Below are positions 1-11,503 of a DNA stretch of 64,000 nt, piece by piece. Position numbers and translations under genes: made by a program. Below the pieces are notes generated by a model. That model was not told where the DNA came from. It did not search any database and saw only the letters and a program-made list of their open reading frames with translations. The stretch spans positions 124,001-188,000 of the forward strand of contig NZ_AUCH01000009.1 in the NCBI RefSeq assembly GCF_000429665.1, given 5' to 3'. This stretch comes from Azovibrio restrictus DSM 23866. GTDB taxonomy: Bacteria; Pseudomonadota; Gammaproteobacteria; Burkholderiales; Rhodocyclaceae. Numbering within the stretch: position 1 is the first letter of the stretch; every line of letters starts with the position of its first letter.

Positions 1-614
1 GTCTCCACCGGTACGGATACCGGCTGGCGCAGCCGCAGCAGCAGTTCCTTGAGGCGCTTCCGGGCCTGCTGGTAGGCGCCTGGCACCCCGGGCTCCGCAT
101 AGACGATCAGGGTCAGCTTGCCGGACAGGTTGTCCACCACCGCCAGCTCTTCCGAAAGCAGCAGCAGGATGTCGGGTGTGCCCAGGTCGCCGGCGCTGGG
201 TCCCTGGTTCAGCCGGGGCTCCACGTAGCGCACCGTGTCATAGCCGAAGCAGCCTACCAGGCCGCCGGTGAAACGGGGCAGACCAGAAGACGGGGGCGCC
301 TTGAAGCGGGCCATGAACTCGGCGACGAAATCCAGGGGATTCACGTCCTCGGCCTGTTCGGCGATGCGCTGCCCGGTGAGCACCAGCACCCGCCGGCCAT
401 AGGCGCTGATGCGGGTGGGGGCGGCCAGGCCGATGATGGAGTAACGCCCGAAGCGCTCGCCCCCCTGCACGGATTCGAGCAGGTAGGTGTAGGGGCCGTT
501 GGCCAGCTTCAGATAGATGGAAAGGGGGGTATCGAGATCGGCAAAGGTCTCGAGGCTGACCGGGATGCGGTTGTAACCTTGCCCGGCCAGGGCATTGAAT
601 TCTTGTTCAGTCAT
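1..614 (-). CDS. trpE: Anthranilate synthase component I, N-terminal part (cut by window edge)
   Basis: The minus strand from the ATG at 614 is open to base 1 and encodes about 204 residues of TrpE. TrpE makes anthranilate from chorismate with a TrpG partner, the first committed step of tryptophan synthesis. The start (MTEQEFNAL...) is followed by the family's N-terminal regulatory region, which includes the LLESV and GRYSIIG stretches (binding site of feedback tryptophan in this family) and FTGGLVGCFGYD. The catalytic C-terminal chorismate-binding half lies outside the window. It is downstream of rpe and gph on the same strand after a 180-base gap in which I see no attenuator-like leader peptide. 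The rpe-gph-trpE order is common in proteobacteria. Confidence 0.93.
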   Translation of the reverse strand, partial: MTEQEFNALAGQGYNRIPVSLETFADLDTPLSIYLKLANGPYTYLLESVQGGERFGRYSIIGLAAPTRISAYGRRVLVLTGQRIAEQAEDVNPLDFVAEFMARFKAPPSSGLPRFTGGLVGCFGYDTVRYVEPRLNQGPSAGDLGTPDILLLLSEELAVVDNLSGKLTLIVYAEPGVPGAYQQARKRLKELLLRLRQPVSVPVE

Positions 615-794
615 GGAAAGCCTCGCAAAAACGGAAACGACGAAGGGGTGCTGCGGGTGCTGCGTACAGGTTGCCTGCCGGAAACGGCTCGGCGCAGGAT
701 CACGGACGCCAGAGGCGCCAGCTATGCCGGGGTTGCCAGGTACGCAGGTTCGTCATGTTCTTGAGGCTGTCTCAGTTCGGAGGTACGGAGAGAA

Positions 795-1460
795 TCAGAT
801 CAGGGATCGGGCCTGCCGCAGGGCGGCAAGCAGGTCGGATACTAGCGCATCGCAATCGGCACTGTCCACCGGCTTGCCCTCGGTGTAGCCGTAGGGCACC
901 AACCAGGCCAGACTGCCGGCGGCCCGGGCGGCCGCCACATCGTTGAGGGAGTCACCGATGTGCAGATTGGCCTCGGGCGCCACGCCCAGGGCCTCGCAGG
1001 CATGCAGCACCGGCCCCGGATGGGGCTTCTTGTAGGGCGTACTGTCGCCGCAGACGTAAAGCTGGAAATAGGGGGCCAGGCCGGTCATTTCCATCAGGGG
1101 TTCCGTGAAGGCCAGGCTCTTGTTGGTGACCACCGCCAGGGGCAGACCGGTCTCCAGCCAACCCTGCAGCCCCTCCACCACGCCCGGATAGGGCCGGGCG
1201 GCCCGGCCGTTTTCTTCCTGGTAGAACTGCCGGAAGAACTGCACCCCGGTCTGCACCGCCTCGGGGGCCGGCGGCGCATCCCAGGTCAGGCACTTGGTGA
1301 CCAGTTCCTCCATGCCCCGCCCGACGAAGTTGCGGATCTCGGTCTCGCTGCGTTCCGGCAGGGCCATGGCGCGGAACATCCGGTTACAGGCCACGGTGAT
1401 GTCCAGGGCCGTGTCCAGCAGGGTCCCGTCCAGGTCGAAAGTCACGGATTGCAGTTTCAT
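795..1460 (-). CDS. gph: Phosphoglycolate phosphatase (HAD family)
   Basis: The 221-residue HAD-superfamily hydrolase dephosphorylates 2-phosphoglycolate, the product of DNA-damage repair and RuBisCO side reactions. Motif I is FDLDGTLLDT near the N terminus (nucleophile Asp9), motif II includes VVTNK, and motif IV is GDSLNDVAAA. The helical cap lies between motifs I and II, and the length is normal for Gph. It starts two bases after the rpe stop, so the two are probably co-transcribed. HAD substrate specificity is hard to read from sequence; the assignment rests on the rpe-gph-trpE context. Confidence 0.92.
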   Translation of the reverse strand: MKLQSVTFDLDGTLLDTALDITVACNRMFRAMALPERSETEIRNFVGRGMEELVTKCLTWDAPPAPEAVQTGVQFFRQFYQEENGRAARPYPGVVEGLQGWLETGLPLAVVTNKSLAFTEPLMEMTGLAPYFQLYVCGDSTPYKKPHPGPVLHACEALGVAPEANLHIGDSLNDVAAARAAGSLAWLVPYGYTEGKPVDSADCDALVSDLLAALRQARSLI

Positions 1461-1462
1461 GC

Positions 1463-2164
1463 TCAGACCTTTGCCAGTTCAGCCCGCAGGGCGCCGATCA
1501 CCGAATCGTAGCGGTGCGGGTCGCTATCCCGGCCCGCGCCATAGACGGCAGAGCCCGCCACGAAGGCATCGGCCCCGGCCCGAGCGATCTCGGCGATGTT
1601 GCTGACCTTGACGCCGCCATCCACTTCCAGGCGGATGTGCCGGCCGCTTTCCCGTTCGTAGGCATCGAGCCGGGCCCGGGCCTGGGCCAGCTTGGCCAGG
1701 GTGGCGGGGATGAAGGACTGGCCGCCGAAACCGGGGTTCACGCTCATCAGCAGCACCAGGTCCAGCTTGTCCATCACATGGTCCAGGTAATGCAGGGGGG
1801 TGGCCGGGTTGAACACCAGGCCGGCCTGGCAGCCGCTGTCCCGGATCAGGCCCAGGCTGCGGTCCACGTGCTCCGAGGCTTCCGGATGGAAGGTGATGAT
1901 GTTGGCCCCGGCCTTGGCGAAATCGGGAATGATGCGGTCCACGGGCTTGACCATCAGATGCACGTCGATGGGCGCCTCGGTGCAGGGCCGGATGGCCTCG
2001 CAGACCAGGGGGCCGATGGTGAGATTGGGGACATAATGGTTGTCCATCACGTCAAAATGGATCCAGTCAGCGCCGGCGGCGATCACCTGGGCCACCTCCT
2101 CCCCCAGTTTGGCAAAATTGGCCGACAGGATGCTGGGGGCGATGAGAAAGTCCCGGCTGGGCAT
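1463..2164 (-). CDS. rpe: Ribulose-phosphate 3-epimerase
   Basis: The 233-residue TIM-barrel enzyme interconverts ribulose 5-phosphate and xylulose 5-phosphate in the pentose phosphate pathway. Family signatures are visible: IAPSILSANF at the N terminus, the metal-binding HFDVMDNHYVPN, HLMV, and the phosphate-loop motif SVNPGFGGQ followed by EVDGGV. It is the first gene of the leftward rpe-gph-trpE unit. It is divergent from apaG, with about 98 bases between the starts. Confidence 0.96.
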   Translation of the reverse strand: MPSRDFLIAPSILSANFAKLGEEVAQVIAAGADWIHFDVMDNHYVPNLTIGPLVCEAIRPCTEAPIDVHLMVKPVDRIIPDFAKAGANIITFHPEASEHVDRSLGLIRDSGCQAGLVFNPATPLHYLDHVMDKLDLVLLMSVNPGFGGQSFIPATLAKLAQARARLDAYERESGRHIRLEVDGGVKVSNIAEIARAGADAFVAGSAVYGAGRDSDPHRYDSVIGALRAELAKV

Positions 2165-2197
2165 GGAGATTTCTTTCAGGAGGTGAACAAGCCCGCT

Positions 2198-2205
2198 ATT
2201 CTAAC
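2198..2205 (-). promoter_or_regulatory. Probable -10 element (GTTAGAAT) for rpe
   Basis: On the minus strand the bases read GTTAGAAT, about 34 bases before the rpe start codon. The same octamer occurs at similar distances before secA, lpxC and the prophage DUF2726 gene. A matching -35 hexamer is weak (TTTGGG at 17 bases). Confidence 0.45.
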
Positions 2206-2262
2206 GATCCATACTCCTCCCCAAAACCCAAAAAAACCAATTCACCCCCCCAGAGCCCGACC

Positions 2263-2640
<378 letters not shown>

Positions 2641-2645
2641 GCTTC

Positions 2646-3251
2646 ATGAGCCTGCGCTTCACCTACAGCTGCTTCGCGCCCCTGTACGACACCCTGGTGG
2701 AGCGGGCCACCCGCTCCCTGCGCCAGGACAGCCTCGCCCACCTGCCGGCGTCCCCGGGCCGGGTGCTGCTGGCGGGCCTGGGCACCGGCCTGGACGCCCC
2801 CTGGCTGCCGCCCCAGCATGAGTACGTGGGCCTGGACCTGACCCGGGCCATGCTGCAAAAAGCCCTGCCCCGGCTGGTGGCGCACCGTTTCACGCCCCTG
2901 CAGGGGGATGTGCACGCCCTGCCCTTCGCCGACGCCAGTTTCGACCACGCGGTGCTGCACCTGATCCTGGCCGTGGTGCCGCGCCCGGAAGCCTGCCTGC
3001 AGGAAGCGGCCCGGGTGCTGAAGCCCGGCGGCCGGCTGCTGATCCTGGACAAGTTCCTGCGCCCCGGCCAGAAAGCCCCCCTGCGCCGCCTGCTGACGCC
3101 GGTTTCAGGCCGCCTGGCGACCCGCCTGGACGTGGTGTTCGAAGAAGTACTGGCCCGGACCCCGGGCCTGGAGTTGGAGGAAGACCAGCCCGCCCTGGCG
3201 GGAGGCTGGTTCCGGCGCATCCGGCTGAGAAAGAGCGATCAGCTGCGGTAA
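2646..3251 (+). CDS. Class I SAM-dependent methyltransferase
   Basis: The 201-residue protein has a Rossmann-type methyltransferase core. Motif I is VLLAGLGTGLD (SAM binding), the acidic loop is YVGLDLT, motif post-I is GDVHALPFADASFD, and ARVLKPGGRLLILDKF is the typical motif III region of the UbiE/Methyltransf_11 class. It starts five bases after apaG. The 3' end overlaps the convergent argJ end by 13 bases. The substrate cannot be read from the sequence; a phospholipid or quinone-type small molecule is possible, but nothing here proves it. Confidence 0.85.
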   Translation: MSLRFTYSCFAPLYDTLVERATRSLRQDSLAHLPASPGRVLLAGLGTGLDAPWLPPQHEYVGLDLTRAMLQKALPRLVAHRFTPLQGDVHALPFADASFDHAVLHLILAVVPRPEACLQEAARVLKPGGRLLILDKFLRPGQKAPLRRLLTPVSGRLATRLDVVFEEVLARTPGLELEEDQPALAGGWFRRIRLRKSDQLR

Positions 3252-4477
3252 TCCGCGTTGATCTTCACGTAGTCGTAGGAGAAATCGCAGGTGTAGACCC
3301 TGGCGGCGGCGGCGCCCCGGCCCAGGTGCACCCGCACGGTGATCTCGGCGTTGGCCATGATGGCGGCGCCCATTTCTTCCTTGTAGGCCCCGGCCCGGCC
3401 ACCCAGCTCGGAAACCAGGGCCGACTGCCCAGCGGCTTCCAGCCACACCTTGACCCCGTCCACATCCAGATCGGCGATGCCGGCGTAGCCCACGGCAGCC
3501 AGGATGCGGCCCAGGTTGGGGTCGGAGGCGAAGAAGGCGGTCTTTACCAGGGGGGAATGGCCGATGGCGTAGGCCACCTGACGGCATTCGTCCCGGTCCT
3601 TGCCCCCTTCCACCGCCACGGTGATGAACTTGGTGGCGCCCTCCCCGTCCCGGACGATGGCCTGGGCCAGCTCCCGGGCCACATCGATCAGGGCCGCCTT
3701 GACCTCGGCCCAGCCGGCTTCCTGGCCGGAGGCAAAGGCAAGCTCGCCCTTGCCGGTGGCGATCATGATGAAGGAGTCATTGGTGGAGGTGTCGCCATCC
3801 ACGGTGATGCAGTTGAAGGACTCGTCGGCGGCTTCCTTCACCAGCGCATCGAGCAGGGGCTGGGCGATGCCCGCGTCGGTGGCCATGAAGCCCAGCATGG
3901 TGGCCATGTTGGGCTTGATCATGCCGGCCCCCTTGGAGATGCCGGTGACGGTCAGGGTCTTGCCGGCCACCTGCAACTGGCGCGAGGCGGCCTTGGCCAC
4001 CGTGTCCGTGGTCATGATGGCGTGGGCGGCGGCATGCCAGTGGTCGGCGGCGAGGTTGACCTTGGTGGCAGGCAGACCAGCCACCAGGCGCTCCACGGGC
4101 AGGGGTTCGAGGATCACGCCCGTGGAAAAGGGCAGCACCTGGTCGGCGCCGATGCCGAGCAGCTGGCCCACGGCGTTGCAGGTGGCCTGGGCCGCCTGAC
4201 GGCCGGGCTCGCCGGTGCCGGCGTTGGCGATGCCGGTGTTGATCACCAGGGCACGGATGCCCGGGCCTTCGGCCAGGTGCTTGCGGCACAGCTGCACGGG
4301 GGCGGCGCAGAAACGGTTGAGGGTGAACACACCGGCCACCGTGGCCCCGGCTTCCAGCTCGATCAGGGTCAGGTCCTTACGGTTCTTCTTGCGGATCTCG
4401 GCCTCGGCCACCCCGAGGCGGACGCCGGCGACGGGATGCAGGGCTGCGGGAGCGGGAGTGGCGTAATTCACAGGCAT
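3239..4477 (-). CDS. argJ: Bifunctional glutamate N-acetyltransferase / ornithine acetyltransferase
   Basis: The 412-residue ArgJ moves the acetyl group from N-acetylornithine to glutamate and can also acetylate glutamate from acetyl-CoA, which closes the cyclic arginine pathway. The self-cleavage motif is present at about residue 190 (KGAGMIKPNMATMLGF). The chain splits before its threonine to give alpha and beta subunits, with Thr as nucleophile. The conserved STGVI and NSFNCITVDGD-type segments are also visible (here ESFNCITVDGDTSTND). The ATG has a GGAG eight bases upstream. Its 3' end overlaps the convergent methyltransferase gene. Confidence 0.96.
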   Translation of the reverse strand: MPVNYATPAPAALHPVAGVRLGVAEAEIRKKNRKDLTLIELEAGATVAGVFTLNRFCAAPVQLCRKHLAEGPGIRALVINTGIANAGTGEPGRQAAQATCNAVGQLLGIGADQVLPFSTGVILEPLPVERLVAGLPATKVNLAADHWHAAAHAIMTTDTVAKAASRQLQVAGKTLTVTGISKGAGMIKPNMATMLGFMATDAGIAQPLLDALVKEAADESFNCITVDGDTSTNDSFIMIATGKGELAFASGQEAGWAEVKAALIDVARELAQAIVRDGEGATKFITVAVEGGKDRDECRQVAYAIGHSPLVKTAFFASDPNLGRILAAVGYAGIADLDVDGVKVWLEAAGQSALVSELGGRAGAYKEEMGAAIMANAEITVRVHLGRGAAAARVYTCDFSYDYVKINADYRS

Positions 4478-4510
4478 GGGAAACTCCAGAACAGTTGAAA
4501 GGGGATACCA

Positions 4511-4819
4511 AAAACCTCATTTGAACCACAGAGGCACAGAGAAAAACCAGGCCTTGCTTCTGCAGGCTACCTCACCGCCCGGACAGGACAAGGCAAGGGG
4601 ATGAAGCCTTTAGTTTTTGCCTTTTGCCGCACCTCCGGGGCCCTGTGGTGAGGAATCAACCTAAAAACCTCACCACAGAGACACAAAGACACAGAGAAGT
4701 TCAAAAAAACAATGGCTTGCATCATCTTCTGCGCTCACCTAGAAAGTGACCTGGCCTTCCAGGACAAGTCTTTGTTTTTCCTCGGCGTCTCTGTGCCTCT
4801 GTGGTTTAACTGAGGTTTT
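4511..4819. repeat. Intergenic inverted-repeat element (MITE-like, two palindromic units)
   Basis: The 425-base gap between argJ and secA carries no credible gene but holds a structured repeat. Bases 4511-4543 and the reverse complement of 4787-4819 match at 30 of 33 positions and share the core AACCACAGAGGCACAGAGA. Inside, CTGTGGTGAGG (4643-4653) and CCTCACCACAG (4668-4678) form a perfect 11-base stem with a 14-base loop. Bases 4664-4699 are a further, less exact copy of the arm. The element can be read as two head-to-tail palindromic units, about 4511-4653 and 4664-4819. Transposition by a transposase in trans is inference. Confidence 0.8.
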
Positions 4820-4902
4820 AAGGATCAAGGATGATTCAGGAAAGCGGGTCCAGAAGGAAAAACGGCGCCCTGCCGGACGCCGATTTTTCCAGGACCAGGA
4901 TA

Positions 4903-7614
<2,712 letters not shown>

Positions 7615-7653
7615 CACTTAACGCGCAAGGCGTCCCTAGGCACCAAAGGGCTG

Positions 7654-7661
7654 ATTCTAAC
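7654..7661 (-). promoter_or_regulatory. Probable -10 element (GTTAGAAT) for secA
   Basis: The minus strand reads GTTAGAAT 40 bases before the secA ATG, in the 109-base gap between the M23 peptidase stop and secA. It is identical to the element upstream of rpe and lpxC. No clear -35 hexamer was found, so an extended -10 type promoter is possible. Confidence 0.45.
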
Positions 7662-7723
7662 ATGATGAAAAATTGCCACCGCACCGGTGGAAATGAATCT
7701 CCCGATCCGGGGCTGCAAGGGCT

Positions 7724-8641
7724 TCAGCGCCCCCGGCTGGCCAGCAGGGTGCCCAGGAACACGGCCGGATCCAGGGCCGAACCGTTTTCCTTGACTTCGA
7801 AATGCAGATGCGGCCCGGTGGAGCGGCCAGTGGTCCCCAGGGTCCCCAGCTGCTGGCCCCGGCGCACGGGGGTGCCCACCTGGACGCTCATGGAGGAGAG
7901 GTGGGCGTAGCGGGTGATCAGCTCGCCGCCGTGGTTCACTTCCACCAGATTGCCGAACTCCGGGTGGTAGGACGCATTGACCACCACGCCGCCGGCGGCG
8001 GCCAGGATGGGGGTGCCATGGGGAGCCACGAAATCCAGGCCTTCATGGATGGCCCGGCCCCGCCCGAAGGGATCAACCCGGGGCCCGAAGGAGGAGCCCA
8101 GGCGCGCCCCGCCGGCCACGGGCAGGGTGGTAGGCAGGAACTCCCGCCGCACCATGGATTCCCGCATCCGGGTTTCCACGGCAGCCAGGGCCAGGGATTT
8201 GTCCTGGATCTGGCTGGCCAGGCGATCGATCTCCTGACGCAGGCTGTCTTCACTCAGGGGGGCGGGGATGAAAGGCCCCCCCTGGGGCTCGGCCTTGGCG
8301 CCCTCCCGCTTCTTCCCGGCAGCCACCCCGGTCTTCTCCGAGAGGCGCTGCCCCAGGCCGTCCAGCTGTACCATCTGGGCCTGCAGCTCCCCGACCCGGG
8401 CAGCCAGCACCTGCAGATTGCCCTTGACGAACTGCTCGGTCTGGCGGGTTTCATGCTGCTGCATGGAGAGCACCAGATCCTGGATCACCGGCAGGCGCAG
8501 CTGGATGCTGAGCCAGGAGAGAATGGCGGAACCAAAGAACACGGCGGTCAAAAAAAGGCCAAACACTGCGACAATATGTTTGACCCCGATGGTGATCGTC
8601 TTGGCCGTGGAAAAACGGCTGGAAACCAGAATAATCTGCAC
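7724..8641 (-). CDS. M23-family (LytM) murein peptidase with N-terminal membrane anchor
   Basis: The protein of about 305 residues has a membrane segment near residues 22-45 (HIVAVFGLFLTAVFFGSAILS), a periplasmic linker with probable coiled coil, and a C-terminal LytM domain. Zinc-site motifs are intact: HEGLDF (HxxxD), RYAHLS and GPHLHFEV (HxH). It should cleave, or help cleave, peptidoglycan crosslinks. The open frame extends upstream to 8794, but the GTG at 8641 has GGAG eight bases before it and gives the usual membrane-anchored start. It is divergent from dciA with only 13 bases between the start codons, so each promoter must lie inside or beside the other gene. M23 genes next to secA are common in betaproteobacteria. 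Confidence 0.9.
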   Translation of the reverse strand: MQIILVSSRFSTAKTITIGVKHIVAVFGLFLTAVFFGSAILSWLSIQLRLPVIQDLVLSMQQHETRQTEQFVKGNLQVLAARVGELQAQMVQLDGLGQRLSEKTGVAAGKKREGAKAEPQGGPFIPAPLSEDSLRQEIDRLASQIQDKSLALAAVETRMRESMVRREFLPTTLPVAGGARLGSSFGPRVDPFGRGRAIHEGLDFVAPHGTPILAAAGGVVVNASYHPEFGNLVEVNHGGELITRYAHLSSMSVQVGTPVRRGQQLGTLGTTGRSTGPHLHFEVKENGSALDPAVFLGTLLASRGR

Positions 8642-8654
8642 GGGCTTATCTCCT

Positions 8655-9089
8655 ATGCTCACACCCGAAAAACTGCTCGAACGTTCGGACCAGACCGCCC
8701 AGGTCCTGGCCCATGCCCGCCTGCTGGTCAGGCTGGGGGAACGCTTTGCCGCATCAGTCCCGCCCGGGCTGGCTGAGCACGCCCGGGTAGTCAATTACCG
8801 ATTGGGGACTATCGTTATCCACGCCGCCAATGGCGCGGTTGCCGCCAAGCTCAAGCAGATCAGCCTGCGCCTGCGAGACAGTTTTGTGAAAATCGGTCTG
8901 GAGTGTAACCAGATAGAGGTGAAAGTTCAACCCATCCAAAACCACGAGCAATCAACCACTTCCACGGTGAAGCTGATCTCGCGGGAGAGCGCCATGGGAC
9001 TTTCGGCCTGCGCCGCCGCCATGCCGGAGGGCTCGCCCCTGGCCCGGGCCCTGCTGCATCTGGTGCAGCGGGCCGCTATAAGGGAATGA
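8655..9089 (+). CDS. dciA: DciA family protein (DUF721), replicative helicase loader/operator
   Basis: The 144-residue protein starts MLTPEKLLERSD and has the DUF721 KH-like core (RLGTIVIHAANGAVAAKLKQI, then LRLRDSF). DciA is the ancestral bacterial protein that helps DnaB helicase load in species without DnaC. The start ATG at 8655 lacks an obvious Shine-Dalgarno sequence. The upstream bases are the complement of the Shine-Dalgarno of the divergent M23 gene. The 3' end overlaps by 14 bases the end of the small convergent membrane-protein gene. Confidence 0.85.
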   Translation: MLTPEKLLERSDQTAQVLAHARLLVRLGERFAASVPPGLAEHARVVNYRLGTIVIHAANGAVAAKLKQISLRLRDSFVKIGLECNQIEVKVQPIQNHEQSTTSTVKLISRESAMGLSACAAAMPEGSPLARALLHLVQRAAIRE

Positions 9090-9264
9090 GCGCCACCCGC
9101 TCCAGGAACAGCAGGGCGAACAGGATGAGTGCGAAGACCAGGCCGTATTTGAGCAGCCGGAACGACAGCTGCAGGTAGCGGCGCTCCCCGGTGAGGGCGT
9201 AGGCGAGAAAGCCCACCCCCACGGCCACCACCAGCAGCACGGCGAGGATGCGCAGGATGTACAT
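9076..9264 (-). CDS. Small two-helix membrane protein of unknown function
   Basis: The 62-residue protein starts MYILRILAVLLVV and has two hydrophobic stretches, about residues 3-26 and 38-58, separated by a charged GERRYLQ loop. It is the last gene of the leftward dcw-lpxC transcript, 19 bases after the lpxC stop. I do not recognise a named family. Position and coding quality support a real gene. Confidence 0.7.
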   Translation of the reverse strand: MYILRILAVLLVVAVGVGFLAYALTGERRYLQLSFRLLKYGLVFALILFALLFLERVALIPL

Positions 9265-9283
9265 GGATCCCGCCCGACCTGGC

Positions 9284-10210
9284 TCAGGCGGCCTGGGCCA
9301 GCCAGCGCCGCACCCGCTCGGGGGCGGCTTCCGGCTCGGGGAAGGTGACGAACTCCCAGGCATCCCGCTGAACCAGCAGAGCCCGGGCCAGGGCATTGTT
9401 GAGGCCGTGCCCCGACTTGTGGGCGGTGAAGCTGGCCAGCAGGGGATGGCCGATCAGGTACAGGTCGCCGATGGCGTCCAGAATCTTGTGTTTGACGAAC
9501 TCGTCGCCGTAGCGGAGCCCGTCGCCATTCAGCACCCGGAACTCGTCCAGGACGATGGCGTTTTCCAGGCCGCCCCCCAGGGCCAGCCCGTTTTCCCGCA
9601 GCCACTCCACTTCCTGCATGAAACCGAAGGTGCGGGCCCGGGCCACCTCGCGCACATAGGACTGATCGGCAAAGTCGATCACCGCCCGCTGGGCGGACTT
9701 GTCGATGGCGGGATGGTTGAAGACGATGGAGAAATCCAGGCGGTAGCCGTCGTAGGGATCGAAGCGGGCCCACTTGTCCCCGTCCGTGACTTCCACGGGC
9801 CGGGTGACGCGGATGAAGCGTTTGGGCACCGGCTGCTCCTCGATGCCGGCCGACTGGATCAGGAACACGAAAGGTGCGGCGGAGCCGTCCAGGATGGGCA
9901 CTTCCGGCGCATCCAGGTCCACCCAGAGATTGTCAATGCCCAGCCCGGCCAGGGCCGACATCAGATGTTCGATGGTGCCCACCTTGACCTTGCCATCGGG
10001 GCCATCCCGCTCGAGGCAGGAACACATGCGGGTATCCCCCACCAGCAGGGCGGAGGCGGGAATATCCACCGGTTCGGCCAAATCCACGCGACGAAAGGCG
10101 ATGCCCGTATCCGGAGCGGCCGGACGCAGGGTCATGTTCACCTTGACGCCGCCATGGAGGCCAACGCCGGAAGCGCGGATGAGGGACTTCAGGGTTCTCT
10201 GCTTGAGCAT
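9284..10210 (-). CDS. lpxC: UDP-3-O-acyl-N-acetylglucosamine deacetylase
   Basis: LpxC is the zinc enzyme of the first committed step in lipid A synthesis. The 308-residue chain begins MLKQRTLKSLI and has the metal motif TIEHLMSAL near residue 75-83, HKILDAIGD (HxxxD) and the catalytic HKSGHGLNN. The frame is open well upstream of 10210, but that stretch lies antisense to ftsZ. The ATG at 10210 matches the family N terminus. It lies downstream of ftsZ with its own -10-like element, as in other dcw clusters. Confidence 0.97.
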   Translation of the reverse strand: MLKQRTLKSLIRASGVGLHGGVKVNMTLRPAAPDTGIAFRRVDLAEPVDIPASALLVGDTRMCSCLERDGPDGKVKVGTIEHLMSALAGLGIDNLWVDLDAPEVPILDGSAAPFVFLIQSAGIEEQPVPKRFIRVTRPVEVTDGDKWARFDPYDGYRLDFSIVFNHPAIDKSAQRAVIDFADQSYVREVARARTFGFMQEVEWLRENGLALGGGLENAIVLDEFRVLNGDGLRYGDEFVKHKILDAIGDLYLIGHPLLASFTAHKSGHGLNNALARALLVQRDAWEFVTFPEPEAAPERVRRWLAQAA

Positions 10211-10256
10211 CTTGCTGCCTGGAAATGCGGGCCCGACAAGGGGCGGGGGGACGGGC

Positions 10257-10264
10257 ATTCTAAC
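10257..10264 (-). promoter_or_regulatory. Probable -10 element (GTTAGAAT) for lpxC
   Basis: The minus strand reads GTTAGAAT 47 bases before the lpxC ATG, in the 100-base gap after ftsZ. A separate lpxC promoter inside the ftsZ-lpxC gap is known in enterics; here it is inferred from this element. Confidence 0.45.
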
Positions 10265-10310
10265 ATGAAGGCCCATCCCCTCTTGCAGAGGCGAAGTGTG
10301 ACCGGCGCGG

Positions 10311-11465
10311 TCAGTCAGCCTGCTTGCGCAGGAAGGCGGGGATGTCGTAGCGATCCACGCCGCTGTTTTCCAGCGCTTCCACGGTGACATTGCGCTTTCT
10401 GACCACCGCCGGGGTGTTGGCCATCTCGTTGTAGTCGATGGCCCCCCCCATGACCATGCCGTCGGTCCCGGTGGCCTGCAGTACCGGGGTGTTGATGACG
10501 GTGAAGGTCTGCTGCTTGGCCGCCTGGCCCAGACCCGTGGCCACCACGGTGACCCGCAGCTGGTCGCCCATGTTCTCGTCGTAGACGGCACCGAAGATGA
10601 TGTGGGCGTCTTCCGCCGCGAAGGCCCGCACGGTGGCCATCACTTCGTTGACTTCCTTCATCTTCAGGGCGGAACGGGCGGCAGTGATGTTCACCAGCAC
10701 GCCCCGGGCGCCGGACAGGTTGATGCCTTCCAGGAGCGGCGAAGCCACGGCCTGTTCGGCGGCGATGCGGGCCCGGTCCTGACCGGCGGCCACGGCGGAA
10801 CCCATCATGGCCCGGCCGGTTTCACCCATCACGGTGCGCACGTCTTCAAAGTCGACGTTGACCAGGCCGTGGTTGGTGATGATTTCGGCGATGCCGCCCA
10901 CGGCGTTCTTGAGCACGTCGTCGGCCGCCTTGAAGCAGTCATCCACGCCCGCGTCGTCGCCCATCACTTCCATCAGCTTGTCGTTCAGGATGACGATCAG
11001 GGAATCCACGTGCTTGGAGAACTCGGTGATCCCGGCTTCGGCATTCTTCATGCGCTTGCCGCCCTCGAAGGAGAAGGGCTTGGACACCACGCCCACGGTG
11101 AGGATGCCCATTTCCCGGGCGATCTCAGCCACCACGGGCGCTGCACCGGTACCGGTGCCGCCGCCCATGCCGGCGGTGATGAACGCCATGTGGGCGCCTT
11201 CGAGCTGAGCCCGGATGGCGTCTTTGTGGATTTCCGCCGCGCTCTTGCCGGCCTCGGGCTTGCCGCCCGCGCCCAGCTTGCCCAGGGCCAGCTTGGTGGC
11301 GGCCTGGCTGCGGCTGAGGGCCTGGGAATCCGTGTTGGCGGCGATGAACTCCACCCCCTGGACCCCTTCCCGGATCATGTGTTCGACGGCATTGCCGCCC
11401 GCTCCCCCGACACCCACCACCTTGATGATGGTATCGAGCTCGTCTTTCTCGATGATTTCAAACAT
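10311..11465 (-). CDS. ftsZ: Cell division protein FtsZ
   Basis: FtsZ is the tubulin-like GTPase that forms the division ring. The 384-residue chain has GAGGNAV at about residues 21-27, the tubulin signature GGGTGTG at 101-107 and the T7 loop region NVDFEDV. The C-terminal tail DIPAFLRKQ binds FtsA and ZipA. GGAGG lies seven bases before the ATG. It is the last division gene of the cluster, 38 bases after ftsA. Confidence 0.99.
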   Translation of the reverse strand: MFEIIEKDELDTIIKVVGVGGAGGNAVEHMIREGVQGVEFIAANTDSQALSRSQAATKLALGKLGAGGKPEAGKSAAEIHKDAIRAQLEGAHMAFITAGMGGGTGTGAAPVVAEIAREMGILTVGVVSKPFSFEGGKRMKNAEAGITEFSKHVDSLIVILNDKLMEVMGDDAGVDDCFKAADDVLKNAVGGIAEIITNHGLVNVDFEDVRTVMGETGRAMMGSAVAAGQDRARIAAEQAVASPLLEGINLSGARGVLVNITAARSALKMKEVNEVMATVRAFAAEDAHIIFGAVYDENMGDQLRVTVVATGLGQAAKQQTFTVINTPVLQATGTDGMVMGGAIDYNEMANTPAVVRKRNVTVEALENSGVDRYDIPAFLRKQAD

Positions 11466-11503
11466 ACGCGCCTCCGCTGCAAAAAAACGTTGATGACTAG
11501 GAA

